Source: Mesodorylaimus sp. YZB2_4
Taxonomy: Eukaryota; Nematoda; Enoplea; Dorylaimida; Dorylaimidae
Direction: 5' to 3'
Assembly (NCBI GenBank): GCA_030248295.1
Contig: JASANH010001337.1
Location: 62,001 to 126,000 of the forward strand
DNA length: 64,000 bases
Part shown: positions 46,101-58,489 of the stretch, in pieces
How positions within the stretch are numbered: position 1 is the first letter of the stretch
Layout of the letters: every line of letters begins with the position of its first letter
The notes under the pieces: model-generated
Told to the model about the DNA's origin: nothing
The model's input: only the letters and a program-made list of their open reading frames with translations
Databases searched by the model: none
Program-made: the position numbers and the translations under genes

Positions 46101-49100
46101 TGCACTTAATCATAACTTGAGATGACGGCACAGATTGGCTCTAATAAATTTTTAATATTTTAGGAGTTATGCTATTTTAAAGACCTAGTTGACGTGAATT
46201 TAAAAGGATTTCGCGGACAGCTTGCTTTGCATTTTGCAGCCATTGGTGATAAGTCGGAAGCCGCCGAAGTACTGGTAAGGGGATGCTCATAAAATAGCAT
46301 TCGTTCTGGATAAGGATTTTCAGAATGCTTTTTTGACTTTTTATTAGCTGTAAGTGACTCACAATCCACCCTGAGTAGCCCGCAAATATACAGCCGAAAC
46401 TCAATTCCCTTGAATAATTTTTAGTACAATATTTACATCATTGCATTCAAAATCAGGCAAACAAAAAAAGGAGGATCAGTTCGGAATTAGCAAAAAAATC
46501 CATTCTTTCCTCTTAATTAGTTCAATCATTCCCTTAAGTTTCTCCAGGTTGCCCTTCTGAAACATTCCCTTCTCTCCTCTTCCCCCTCGCCACAACATTC
46601 AACCCCATCATTTTTTCTTGGGATCAGGCCCGGAATCCCGAACGAACGCTATCATAGAAGTTACAATGAGGCCTGAGAATTTTTTTCATAACCGTGGCAC
46701 AAATATTTGAATTTAGTTAAAGGCCGGCTGCAAGTTAGATGTGCCATCCGAAAATGGATTTTATCCAATTCATCTCGCCGCTAAATGTGGTTCAGTCAAA
46801 ACCTTGCAGTTATTTTTACAAATTGATTATTTTCCATGTAAGTTTGCTTTTTTGCCTTTCTTCCAAAAGAATCGAAATTACCAATGTCTGCCGACAAATC
46901 ATGTCTGGGTTCATCGATTCGAGTAGCTGCTAGCAAATAAAAGAGTTTACTGCACTCTAAAATTCATTTTTTTGTCTCATCCCAATTGCGATCACACCCG
47001 ACATGCTGACGCCTCCTCTGGATTTCTTTTTTAAGGGGGAACTTTAGGCTGGACGACTGAGCAGCTACTGCATCAGACTGACAAAGAAAAGAATAACGCA
47101 CTGCACATGGCTGTGAATAGTGGCAACTTACAAGTAAGTGTTTTTGTAACAAAACTTTATTTCTGTAAAATGTTTTCCATGTTATAGTCAGTATCAATTT
47201 GTTTGAAATTTGGTGCTGCAGTCGACACACGACAAGAAGATTTTTCCACGCCTTTGCATTTAGCATGTGCGCAGGGCTCACTGCCCATCGTGAAAGTATT
47301 GTATGAGACACACGTTCAACGTGTCGGCGAGGACGAGGCTTGCATTGTCTTGGAAACAAAGGACGTGCTCGACATGAGCTTATTGCACAGGGCGGCCATG
47401 TTCGATCACCCAGAAGTCGTGCAGTATTTACTGGAACAGGTGATCACATGCCAATTCACTTTTTGCACGCACAAGAATCTGATCTAGTCACTTGTTCTAA
47501 GAAACTTCGAGGGGGAACAACAAAGCGTTTCTCTTAGCACCTGGTGCTATGGGCGTGATAAAGTTAGGTTCGAGGTACTAGGGGACCTAATCAACATTAC
47601 CGGCGGTCAGGAGATGGAAACTCTCCCATGCATAGGGGACGTAAACTACTCCACTTGATGTCTCAGCGGCAGGTATACTTGAAGTTTTTTGACCGGAGAC
47701 TTCGCGATCTCGTACAACCCGTCGCTTGCGTGAGCTAGTTACACACGGCCATAGCGAGGAGGGGCGAAACAGGATTGTGGAGGGGACAACTGTTGGGTAC
47801 CGCCCCTGCACTAAGTAGCGCGCTGGAATGAGGAGTGAGCTGTCCAAAGGCACCCAACTACATTCCTATTCTGCAAATACCATGCTTTCTGAAGTTATAC
47901 CAAGAGGGTCGACCCTCACGGAAAGCCTTAAAAACCTATGACGCAAGGCGAGAAGCAAATTGAGTGTCCGTTTGTGTCAACCAAAAGGCAACGAACCCAA
48001 TTTTAGAAAGCAGACATAGAAGCTACGGACCAAGAAAAGCGCACTCCACTCCTGCTAGCCGTGGCATGCAGCGGATTTCGGGCATTCCGTATGCTTCTGA
48101 TTAATGGAGCCAACATGTCGGCAGTGGACAGAAATAAAAGAAATGTTTTGCATTATCTTGTTGGAAGAGCGTATCTTAGCGCTTTCTCGCAAGATGAATT
48201 TCATGATTTGTGTCAGGTAAGAGCCAAAGTCACTTTGTCAGGAAACCCAACTCAAAATCCCCATCGAAAATGGGCTTACTTTTTTGGACCCAAATAGCCT
48301 GAGACATTGGTAAGAAACAATGCCTGTTTTCTAAAGTCACAAATCTCGATTATCTTTCAAGTATAGAACTTTTTGTTTCGACAAGCTAGCTCTACTTTTA
48401 AAGTATCAGAAGCATTTTCAGACAGAAGATGGAAAAAAGCTGTTAAACCAGAAAGACGCATTTGGATGCACGCCTTTGCATTTGGCAGCCAAAGAAGGCA
48501 CTGTTCGATGCATCGATGCATTCCTGCCCTTGGGCGCCAATGTGCATTTGAAAGATCTTGAAGATCGATGCGCGTTGCATTTTGCGGCAAGGTAATTTAT
48601 TGTGTTGGTATCCATTTTCCTGTTTCATTTTCACACTCGAACCTGACAGATGCAGTTTTCCGCTGAGGGTGACTTTTGTCGGGGTTGGTAGTCCAGGTTC
48701 GGTCGAGATTTTCCCTAAAATATCTTATTCTGTGATATGTCCCTGCAAGTTAAACTAGATTTCCATACTTTCCTGACTGTATTATCAAGAGACAGTAAAT
48801 CGTGAGGTTACGTAGAGAAGAGCTCTGTCTGTCTGTCTGAACTCCTCTGTCTAAAACTATGAACTCTGTTTGAAAAAGATTTTTACGTTAAAGAAATTGA
48901 CAAATATTATGTTTTTTTTTCTAAGCGGAATCAAAAAAAGTTTTTAGCAGTAAGTTTTGGAAGCATTGTGGCGTGCAGGCATTAGAGTAGGTACAGTATA
49001 ATAAAGTACTTGGTCAGCGTTCGACCAGAAGGTAGTTTTGTCGCGGACAGACTCTGGGACGTTTTCCTGTCCTCGTCCCAATGGTGCGCGCTTTCGCAGA

Positions 49101-52100
49101 GTGTCTGTAAGCAGGCTTAGACCTTGAAACATATAATACTGCAGGATACTATTCTTTGTCCGCACCTCCCGCAGTACGAATAAGAGAAATCTCACGATAT
49201 TTTTTGAAGCGTTATCTAAAAAATCTTTTCCGCAGGCACGGGCGATACAACGTAGTAAAACAATTGCTTGAAAACACCGGTGCGATGAACATACTTAACG
49301 AAACTGACGGTCAGGGTATGACAGCATTGCACATCGCGAGTATGAGTGGCCATACCAGAGTCGTGCAGTTGCTATTGTACAAAGGCGCCCTTTTACACAA
49401 GTAAACCAGCATTTTCTCAAGATATGCTATATGAACTAAAAGACTACAAATTGAAAAAATGTATATTTTAAATTCCTCTCTTCAGGGATTACGTGGGTCG
49501 AAGCCCGTTGCACTTGGCTGCGCAGAATGACTTTGTCAAAACGATGGAATTGTTGTTGTCTTTTCATCACAACCTTTTGGATCAGAGGGACAGAAATGGA
49601 GTAAGACCCCCACTGCCCTCAAACAGTTCAACATGATGAATGCCCGCTGCATTTCAGAACACTGCACTGCATTACGCTGTGCAAGCCAATCGCACGCGGC
49701 CAACCGACCTGCTTTTGAGCACTGGATGCGTCTACTCGATCAACGACGATTTCGAGACGCCGATGGACATCGCCTTGCAGAGTCAGCATTTCGAAGTGGC
49801 CTTGATCATGGTCAAGCATAGAAGGTACCTTCTGTATTGCATTGTGCATCAGATTTTTCAACTTCTCTGTTTCTTCTCATTTAGATGGACAGAAATCCTG
49901 GACTATCGAGGAGCCGAGGCATTCATGGGCTTGATTAGGCATCTGCCTCAAATATGTCATGTAAGACAAATTAACGAAAATCTGTTTTGTTGAAGAAGCA
50001 GTCCTAGTTTAGGTAGTTTTGGACCGTTGCCGAACGTGTGCATTTGTTGATAACCAGTCACTTAACTACTGGGTAAGTGCTGCTTTGCATTTCACACGCA
50101 CAACTGTCCAACCAGGTCAAAATAACCAGTTCTGTCACAGTTCTAAGGTTTCATTTCACAGGAAAAATATAACTTTCGCTATTTGCAACGTGGAATCCTC
50201 AACAATGTTACAAACGAAGAGAATACGTTGGAGGAAAGATCAAGCAAACAAAGGCCAAAACAACCACTCGAGGCCTTAAATGTGAGGTTGGATGAAAAAT
50301 AGGGGATTTTTATGGTAAGGGAAAAATTTTCTAGCTCATGGTCGCGCATCAACGGGTTGACTTGCTGGCGCATCCTGTATCATCGAGTTATTTGCGAATG
50401 AAATGGTAAGTTGGCGACATCTCCTACTTTGAGTTCAGAATGCACAGTAATCTTCTTTGTGGCCTCTCTGCCCGCACATGAAGTCGGGCGTCCAACTACT
50501 TGGTCAACGTGTTTTCGATATCCCTGTGCGAGTTTCGTCTCGTCCACTCACTTTCGCACAGGACAACGACGAGATGGATCATTGTGCTATAAAGTACTGT
50601 AGCGACACACGCGGGAAATTTGAAAGTTTATGATTGCAAAAACTATTTATCCTTTATGCCTTGCGATTAAAACATGTGCACATGTACCGCGCATGAGACT
50701 CGCGGTTTCGAGTGCTGTCCAAAAAAGATAGCCTGCAAAGCTCTCGAATGTTTTTGTGACATACAAGGGAAATTAGTGAACATCTTACCCGTACATCCCA
50801 TCATTACCGTGATGCGATTGCTACGACTTGCCAAAACACTTTTGACTTCCCTGAGTAGTTTATTGTTTAGAAGCTTCTCTAGAAGCACGTACATGAGCCA
50901 GATTTTAGTTTCATCTTAAAAATATTCAAGCACATTTGGCTCGGAAAATCTTTTGCAGTTTCTGTCAGGATTAGGAGAGCCCATGCATGAGTAAAAAGCC
51001 CCATGCAGAGCCTGCCAGTGAATAAATCGAACACGTTTTCATCTTCTAGGCGTGCCTACGGGTGTTGGATATTCTCAGCTCAGATTATCTTATATTCCTT
51101 ATTTGTCGCCAGTTTCACCGCCGCTGTTTGGACTCTAGGCGACAAAAAAGTGAGAACTATTTTGGTAACAATGACAAAGTCGCAGGATGTCATCGCCAAC
51201 TCCACAGCCACGGACCCTGATGTGCAGCCGATGGAACAAGCACTGGTGAGTAGAGTGGGCGTGAAGCATTTAGTAACAAATCGGTCAGTAGAAACGAAAC
51301 TTTTAGGAAATAACGTCGCTTTACTTCTTATTGCACTCGATTGTTTTCGCTATGATTATGCTGAATGTCGTGAAGGAGTTCGTTCAAATGTACCAACAGG
51401 TAGGTTCCCTCTCGCCACATGAAAAAATATGTGCATGATCTCTTACTGAATTGAAATTAAATTGGATTGCATCAAGTTCGAGATGCAACCATGGTATGCT
51501 AATGTAGGAAATGAAAATTGGAGGGTATGGAAGACAGCATTTATGCAATTACCATACATGGGTTTTGCCTAAATTTACAAAAACAAGAATATTGACACAC
51601 AAGTATATAAATTTGAGTAAATTAAACAAATCTCAAAGCTTGTATAAAGGTTTAAATTTCCTGCGTGCGTCGTTATAGCATTCTATACCACGTTAGCCCT
51701 GTGTGAAAACAACACAACCGAAAAATCGCGCAGCAAAGGACAGCAGGAACATATTTAAATTTGCTATAAAGGATCACGAAGAATTACTGTGGCACACTTT
51801 TTTCTAATTTTTTGAACTCTGCGAATGGTATTTGCCACGGCTTCAATAAATCCGCATTCATCTTGCGAATTCAATATAATAAGCTTTTTTAGAAAATACT
51901 TTATTTCGCTGACGGCGTCAACTACTTAGAGTGGAGTTTGTATATTTCTGGCTCGATAACCGTCTGCAACACGCTATTCGGAACCTCCATTCATTCACTA
52001 TCCTGGCAGTGCGGGTCAATATCAATCTTTCTGTCCTGGTTCAATTTACTCATTCATTTGCAAAGGTATGTTGGCTGTTTCAACTAAAGTTCCATCAAGA

Positions 52101-54543
52101 ATCGAGAAATGCAAAGAACACAATGTCCTAAAGCTACATCTTTTCAGATTGGACTCGATGGGGTTGTATGTTGTGATGTTTCTTCAAATCCTCAAAACCA
52201 TGATCCGCGTCATTTCGGTATTTTCTGTACTCATTGTGGCATTTGGATTAACTTTTTATATGCTTTTAGCCAGCACGGTCAGTGTTAATTTTTTTAAATA
52301 AAATTGTGTTGCTGATCCTTTGTTTCCAGGAGGCAAATGCATTTATGTCACCACCAATCTCAGTGGTCCGGACTATCATGTTCATGATGGGTGACTTCGA
52401 TTTTGTAGCGGTAAGCTTCTTGTGAGGTTAAGTTTAGCATACTCCATCTGCACCGCTTTAAAAAAATTGCGGAAAGTAGATTTTTAGTTTGCGAAAGTTG
52501 AATTAGACGCACTTCGCGCGCATTTTACTTCGATGCGCAGGATATTGGATTACTGTAACCGCAACGACTTCCATTAAATTTGTCCAAATAGATAGAAGTT
52601 ACATATTTTCTGTTTCTTCAAGATTTAACGATGTAACTGATTTCTTCCGCTGTTGCAAAACCACTGTTATGGGAGTCCACTGTAATCAGAAACCACTTTT
52701 TACAGTAAGACCCGCTACCTGCGCATCACATTGTGAAGCGCGCCAATGCGTGCAATTCAACTTTTTTGAAAACCTGGCTTCTGATTTCCGCATTTTTATA
52801 TGGCCACGAATGGTTTAGAGGTGGCAATATCAGGCACTAGTACTCATACAGAAATGATTGGTTTCCAAAGGAGAAAGTCCCAGTTTAACCATTCTCAAGA
52901 AAATCGGGAAAAAAGTCAAAATTCAGGCTTACCGCGCGAAAGCTTCGAAACAGCGGTTACAGTAATCCGCATATTTACGGGTTGCAGTAAGCAGCAGTAC
53001 CAGTTGAATAGCAATTTTTGCGCGGTAATGCCTGATTTTCAACTTCGCTTTCTTGAGAACAGCTGAAATAGGATTTTTTCGGTCTGTATTAGCTTGACTT
53101 TATTCGTTGATCTTGTTATCTCTGACGTGTCTCTGGTCCATTAAAAAGAGCATTCAGGACAGAACAAAACAAAATGGAATTTGTCAACCCCGCCCCCTCC
53201 CTCTTTGTCCTACTTTTGCTTAGGTGATATGCAATTCTTTAGCTTTCTACGAAGCTGGAAATAACTTTTTTAAGACGTTTGTGGAGAATTTAAACAATGG
53301 AAATTTGCCATTCCCATTGCTTTCCTACGCATTTCTGCTGTTGTTCGTCGTATTAGTGCCTATTTTATTTGTGAACTTGCTGGTAAGCGCGACCAAAATG
53401 CCAGTTATCATGCAGTCTTGCAAGACTGTGAATTTTTCGAATAGATCGGTCTAGCAGTAGGCGATATTGAAATGGTGCAAAAAGATGCTCAGTTGAAAAG
53501 ATTAGCTATGCAAGTTGAATATCACACAGAACTAGAAAAAAAATTGCCTAGATGGCTCCTCAATCGAGTGGACAGAATGGAACTCGTGGTTTTCCCAAAT
53601 CGATTCAGGTCGAAATTGGCTTTTGTCGATGTAAGTTCGTTGTAACAGTCGGGTCTACTGCGCTAGTCTGAAGCAATGTTTGCTCTGGCAACATTCCGCT
53701 TTTGCATTCTTTTGACCTGCTAAGGCTTCAGGGCACAAGCTTCATCGAATTTTAGATTCGCAGGCTCTAGCGCATGTAGCGGTGCGAAATGGATCGTGAT
53801 TGACTGACACAGTTTGGCGATTGCTCGCCTGATATGACGTCATTCGGAGTCGTGTCGAAATAAAACTAATGGAATGAAGAAGTGATGAATTAATTTCCTT
53901 TGATATCTGTAACTGCGATTTTCATTTCATTTTCATTCTATTTGATATTTCATTCCGACACGAGCCTCGGATGACGCCATATCGGGTGCGCATACGCGGA
54001 ACAGTTTCGGTCAATCGCGATCCATTCGCACAGCTTCATGTCTGCTGGTCTGTTGGAGCCCGCGAACTCAAAATTCAAAAAAAGCTTGTGCCCCGTAAGC
54101 CAAGAGAAAACAATGGCAGAGACACAAGAAATGCTACGAAAAGCTGAAATAAAAAGAACATAGTCTGCAAATGTCTTGTTTGGAACTAACATTTTTAAAT
54201 CTTCTGTTCCCCAGAGCATCAAACGCCTTTTGACTCGATTACGCTACCGTTCGACGGCAGTTGATGACATCGGCCATGAAAAGGCATCCAACGGACTTTT
54301 CAAGTTTGCCTATCAACGCGATAATGCGATACGCCAGAATCCGATGGTTCTAGAGATGAATAAGACCAAGAAAAAGTATGACGCTACTCACAGTTTCAGG
54401 TAGAGTTTAACGCCAAGTTTCGTTCCAGGATCAGGCTCATTCATCAGGAACTGTCGACAGTCAAAGACCTTTTAAAGTTGGTGGTGAGAAAACTTAATAT
54501 TCAAGGCGATGATGTGGATATAATGTGCCACGGAGCTGACGTG

Positions 54544-54576
<33 letters not shown>

Positions 54577-54720
54577 TGTTACAATGAATCGCTTCTTGGT
54601 CAATGCATGGGCACGGATAAGTTGCAACCAAGCTTTGCATCAGTGCGAGCTCATCATTGGAAGAACGCTAAGACGAGGATGGTTCCAGTTGTACAAGTCA
54701 TGCAAAAAATGCATTCTTGA
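43111..54720 (+). CDS. TRPA-family cation channel, copy 1 (complete)
   Basis: Twenty-five exons join in phase to 1284 codons: 43111-43338, 45146-45302, 45430-45605, 46164-46274, 46717-46837, 47036-47133, 47188-47439, 48007-48216, 48362-48591, 49236-49400, 49486-49600, 49658-49824, 49885-49960, 50013-50072, 50162-50281, 50335-50405, 51050-51245, 51307-51399, 51893-52065, 52148-52277, 52330-52410, 53224-53382, 53445-53630, 54215-54399, 54429-54720. About the first 700 residues are ankyrin repeats (GLTCLHHAVARN, GNTALHLAVEKG, STPLHLACAQG, GCTPLHLAAKEG, RSPLHLAAQND). A pre-S1 linker (VVLDRC, YNFRYLQ) leads to S1-S6, with NYLEWSLYISG in S3, a pore MMGDFDF (52330-52410) and S6 PILFVNLL followed by the TRPA signature IGLAVGDIEMV. 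The C-terminus contains an Asp run. TRPA channels sense irritants, heat or mechanical cues as plasma-membrane tetramers. The start was chosen by alignment with copy 2; an ATG three codons upstream is less conserved. Confidence 0.94.
43660..44040 (-). mobile_element. SINE-B in TRPA copy 1 intron 1
   Basis: On the minus strand it ends with the tail gggcccaacccacaaaaatt near 43662. The body contains ggatgccctcgggtccaggt and gcccggagccaggggtgcaa (plus strand). It lacks the insertions found in the 27190-28185 copy and so serves as an uninterrupted reference. The head near 44000-44030 is degraded. Confidence 0.7.
44269..44440 (+). mobile_element. SINE-A with intact B box
   Basis: The head reads gtggcctggcgggtcaagg with a perfect B box GGTTCGACTCC (44334-44344). 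The tail has cttcgagtgcgcag. It lies in TRPA copy 1 intron 1 and is more diverged in the tail from the 18264 and 21258 copies than those two are from each other. Confidence 0.7.
54544..54576 (+). repeat. (GAC)11 microsatellite coding for poly-Asp
   Basis: Eleven uninterrupted GAC triplets in the last exon of TRPA copy 1 give an Asp run in the cytosolic tail. A pure single-codon run suggests recent slippage and probable length polymorphism. Confidence 0.9.
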
Positions 54721-57700
54721 TGTGTGGGATCTTGTAACGAAAGTGGCGCGCCGCTTGTTGGAAATATTTTCTCCCAGAATTGCTTATAAGTGTTTGAAGT
54801 TAACTTGTAAGCTGTTTGTGACGTGATAGAATTTATGCGAAAGTCTTGATGATGTATCTTGTCCGGTTTCTTGAACTTATTCGCCATTGATTCACGTGCA
54901 TGCAACCACATTCGAAATGGTTGATCACCTTTATATTTTGATTTTCAAACCCCCTTTATTATCACAAAGACGCGGCTTTCTGGCATCGTCGACCCAGTGG
55001 CGACCAAGCTTTAAGTTTTTGACCACCTACTTTTATGTGCGAGTTTGATGCATCCATGAATGGCGATAGTGTTTTCAACAGTTTTTTCACAGTTTTTTTG
55101 CAACAGTTTTTTTCACGCAAACTCGACTTCATGGAGCTGTCGCAAAAATCGTGTTTTTGCAAGTGGTTGACCAAGTTCCAGATGGTCGCAACTATTAAAT
55201 TTCCCGCCCGAGCGCCGCTTATGACATAAGAGCGGTTAGGAGGGTTAGGAGTGGTTAATAAGAAACTGTTTAGTTTTTTTACTTTCCATGACGAGCCGAA
55301 CTGGTTTTGTACTAGACTATCGATTATTTGTGAAAAATAAGAAAAGTTTTAAATCACGTGCGGTTTCTGGATTTCTAATGTTACAAGCGGCGCGCGGGCG
55401 GGAAATTCAAAAGTTGCCTACTTCTGGCACTTGTTGGTCTCTACCTTCTTCCCTCTATTTCAACAGTTAGCAGTCGAATTTCAAACGGGAAAAACTAATC
55501 AGTCCAATTTTTATGGTCCATCCGAAAATGAAGTCTATGTTATCTACATAGTTTATAAGATTTTAAGAAATCAATTTTTTTTAATTTTTCCGTAGTTGGC
55601 TGCAGTGTTTTGTATATCTGGATAGCAAAATGTTATGCTAAAGTATAGGATGAAAGGGGGCTACGTTGAAAGCTAGATGGATCGGTCATATTTCAGCTGG
55701 TGAAACACCGTCTTTCAATCCACAAAAGGTCTGAAAGTCGTCGACCTGGTGTGGTGGGCATCTTAAGCTTTAGCGCCCTATATTTCAAGAAGGGGTGAGG
55801 AGAAAAATTTTTTACGACTAGCATTCGATCTCTCATTCATTTGCGAGCACGCTGATGGGATCGCTGATCATATAAGACCGAAAGTCAGTAAGTTATGACC
55901 GATATCGCCTAGCCACATCCGAAGAAACGTATTTCGCGATATTTCTTTGAAAATCGAGTTTGTACAAAAAACGACTGTTGATAGTGACTGTTGTGTCACT
56001 ATCACCACTCATAGGTGCATAGAAGTCACTCATAACGTTAAAAGCAGGAGGTCAAAAATTGAAGCATGGTCGTCCATGTTTTCCATGGATCGAATCTATA
56101 CAGAAAGCTTATCCCTGTGCCTGTGCCTTGTACAGAAGTGTGTGACAAGGAACATGAGCATGCCTGCTCTGATAAAGCCATCACGCAGCGATGCTAGCCC
56201 AAGTTTAGATGAAACAGATCGCTCGACATTAGAAAAAGAGACAAAAAATATTTCACGCTGCGACTTTTCTAAACGATTGTTGAGTCCAAAACTATGCACT
56301 TAAAATCTGCACACACATCAGGACAACTCAGTCGGGGAAGTGCCAATGCATATGAAGTCGCTTAAGGGGGGTCAGTAGAAACACGATTTTCATGACAAAA
56401 AGGCAAATGAAGGCTCGTTGGCATACAATGTAATATTTATAAATTCACTACCTACAAAAGTATTTCGAGTAAAATTGCGTTTTTCTAACGCAGGAATGAG
56501 TTTTTGCATAAAATACAATCACGATCCCGATCAAAGTCAGAGTTCTATACATATTTATAACGCGAGTAAGAGATCAACTTTTTCTTACAGGCCATGGATT
56601 TCTATTTTATTTACATCACCACTTTAGGCAGGGTTTCTGACACCCAATATATTATAGGTGGGTGGCTAGGCGAAAAAATGATATCTCTCTCGTCGTACCT
56701 GCATGCATTGATGAAGGTTCAAATTGGGGATGTGCAGATGGGGTGTAAGTAGGCTAGTTAGTTTTAGGATACAGCACATAACTTGTTCTAAAAAATGCAA
56801 AATAGTCAGCCGCTGTTATTCTGTCTGATTTCCTCAAAATCCAAAGTTTAAGGCATTCAAGGAAATCAGTGGCTAAAATAACTTTCGCAAGCACAAAAAA
56901 TTAAATCACCCGGCACTAAATTATCCACATATCGTACAAATTCGAGATAAAAATTCCATACGCATCCTGAAGTCACTAAAATTCTTAAACCTTTATGTTC
57001 TTGGCATAATTTTTATCTCCTAGTTTGTCCAGGGTAGCTAAACATGTTTGTCCTCTGACAGACTGGCTGCATGTGCATATCACCTTACAATGATATTGAG
57101 ATGGACGAAAGGTTGAGCAAGCCGGGAGACTGTTCAGTTACGTTAAGCGTCCTGGGCCCAGTTTCAACGAGGCACTTCCAAGTGTTCTAAGCGCCACAAG
57201 TGCTCGTTTTACAAGTATTCGCGTTTCACCACAAACAAACTCATAAGCAAGAAATTCAAGCGTGAGAGACGCCTAGTTACAAGGAGCTTGTGGGCATCAA
57301 GTAAACACACGCTGCAAGTATAAAGAACTACGGGCAATAAGTCACAAGCCTGACGAACGAGCGTTTCACCACGACTTTTTCGGCCCTTGTGGAAAAGCGG
57401 GCTTGCATAAAGTGACTCGTGAAAAATGGAGGCAGAACTTGTGAACTAGCCCAAACTTGGAAGGCAACAGCGTAATGATTTTTCGAAAGGTGAGGGGACA
57501 AGGTGCTTCGATAAGTTAGGCCCCTTTCGAAGGGCAGACAAATTCTGGTTTCCGGCCATCATCCGTGACCTGCCAAAAAACGAAAGGAAAGGGATCCATG
57601 GGGAGAACATAGGGAAAATGGATGAAAACCAGCAAGGCAACAAGTCGTCGTAGTCGCTAAATTCGAGCTTCTAGGTCAGCATAGTGTAGGTGTCGAATAG

Positions 57701-58180
57701 GTGATAACCCAACTAATAAAAAAGTATGAAAACCAAACTCATTTGTAATAATGTCGATAAAAAGGTATCGAAGGAACCCTGGGCCATGCAACAATACTTG
57801 ACTGGTAAGTTTAGGAGAAGTAGGTTTTTTTGGTGCCTGCATTAATTCATGATTGCTAACATCCAAAAAAATGATAAGAAAAAATACTGCAGCATAACTT
57901 CAAACTATGTAAAAAAACGGATATTTCCACTCCTCACTAACAAATATTTCTGTCGACTAACTCCAACCTGTTTGCAAAGAGTCATCCACGTTTTCACTGG
58001 TCTTAAATAATACTAACGACAAGATGACTTGTAACTCTATTCGTGAGCAGGGAAAAGGAAGCATCAATGCAGAATATTGATCTCATCTAATTCGTTTTAC
58101 TACACAAGGGGTTGGAGAACAATTTTAATGGTTAGTTGTTTGCATGCGGTTTTCTAAACACCCTTGGCTCGGAACTTCAG
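54721..58180. other. intergenic, no gene recognised
   Basis: About 3.4 kb between the TRPA copies. The 118-codon open frame at 55947-56303 has no motif. A GGGCCCAGTTTCA string near 57159 resembles MITE ends but has no partner. Confidence 0.4.
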
Positions 58181-58189
58181 ATTGGATAA

Positions 58190-58245
58190 TTCGGATCGGA
58201 TGATACGATCCGAACGGATGGGATCCGATCCGGCCGTGACTTGTA
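58190..58245. repeat. GGATCGGAT palindromic cluster
   Basis: TTCGGATCG at 58190-58198 and CGATCCGAA at 58206-58214 are perfect inverse arms, followed by GGGATCCGATCC. The same motif family occurs in serpin intron 1. Confidence 0.55.
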
Positions 58246-58489
58246 GCGCGTGAACTTGTTTTGCTTTGTAACTTGGTAAAACCTGGCCAAAATTGCGCCT
58301 CTTTGTTCATAAAAACTATCCAATTTTTCAATTTCACAATTGAATTTTCTACATTGTTTCTCATGTTTTCCGCACAGCTTATGTTGAATGAAGCTTGAAT
58401 CATCAAATAATTTGCACTAGACAAAATACGAGAATACTTTTCATTAAACACTTGTTCGAAAAAGAAATTCCACCTGATTCTCGGAATAG

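Noticed and set aside
49640-49993. 117-codon open frame as a separate gene
   Set aside because: It covers TRPA exons 12 and 13 plus the short intron between them that happens to stay open.
54544-54576. CRISPR or other array
   Set aside because: A simple triplet repeat in a coding exon. No spaced repeats of CRISPR type occur anywhere in the window.
57150-57450. MITE starting GGGCCCAGTTTCA
   Set aside because: The left end resembles known element ends, but no inverse partner was found within a kilobase.
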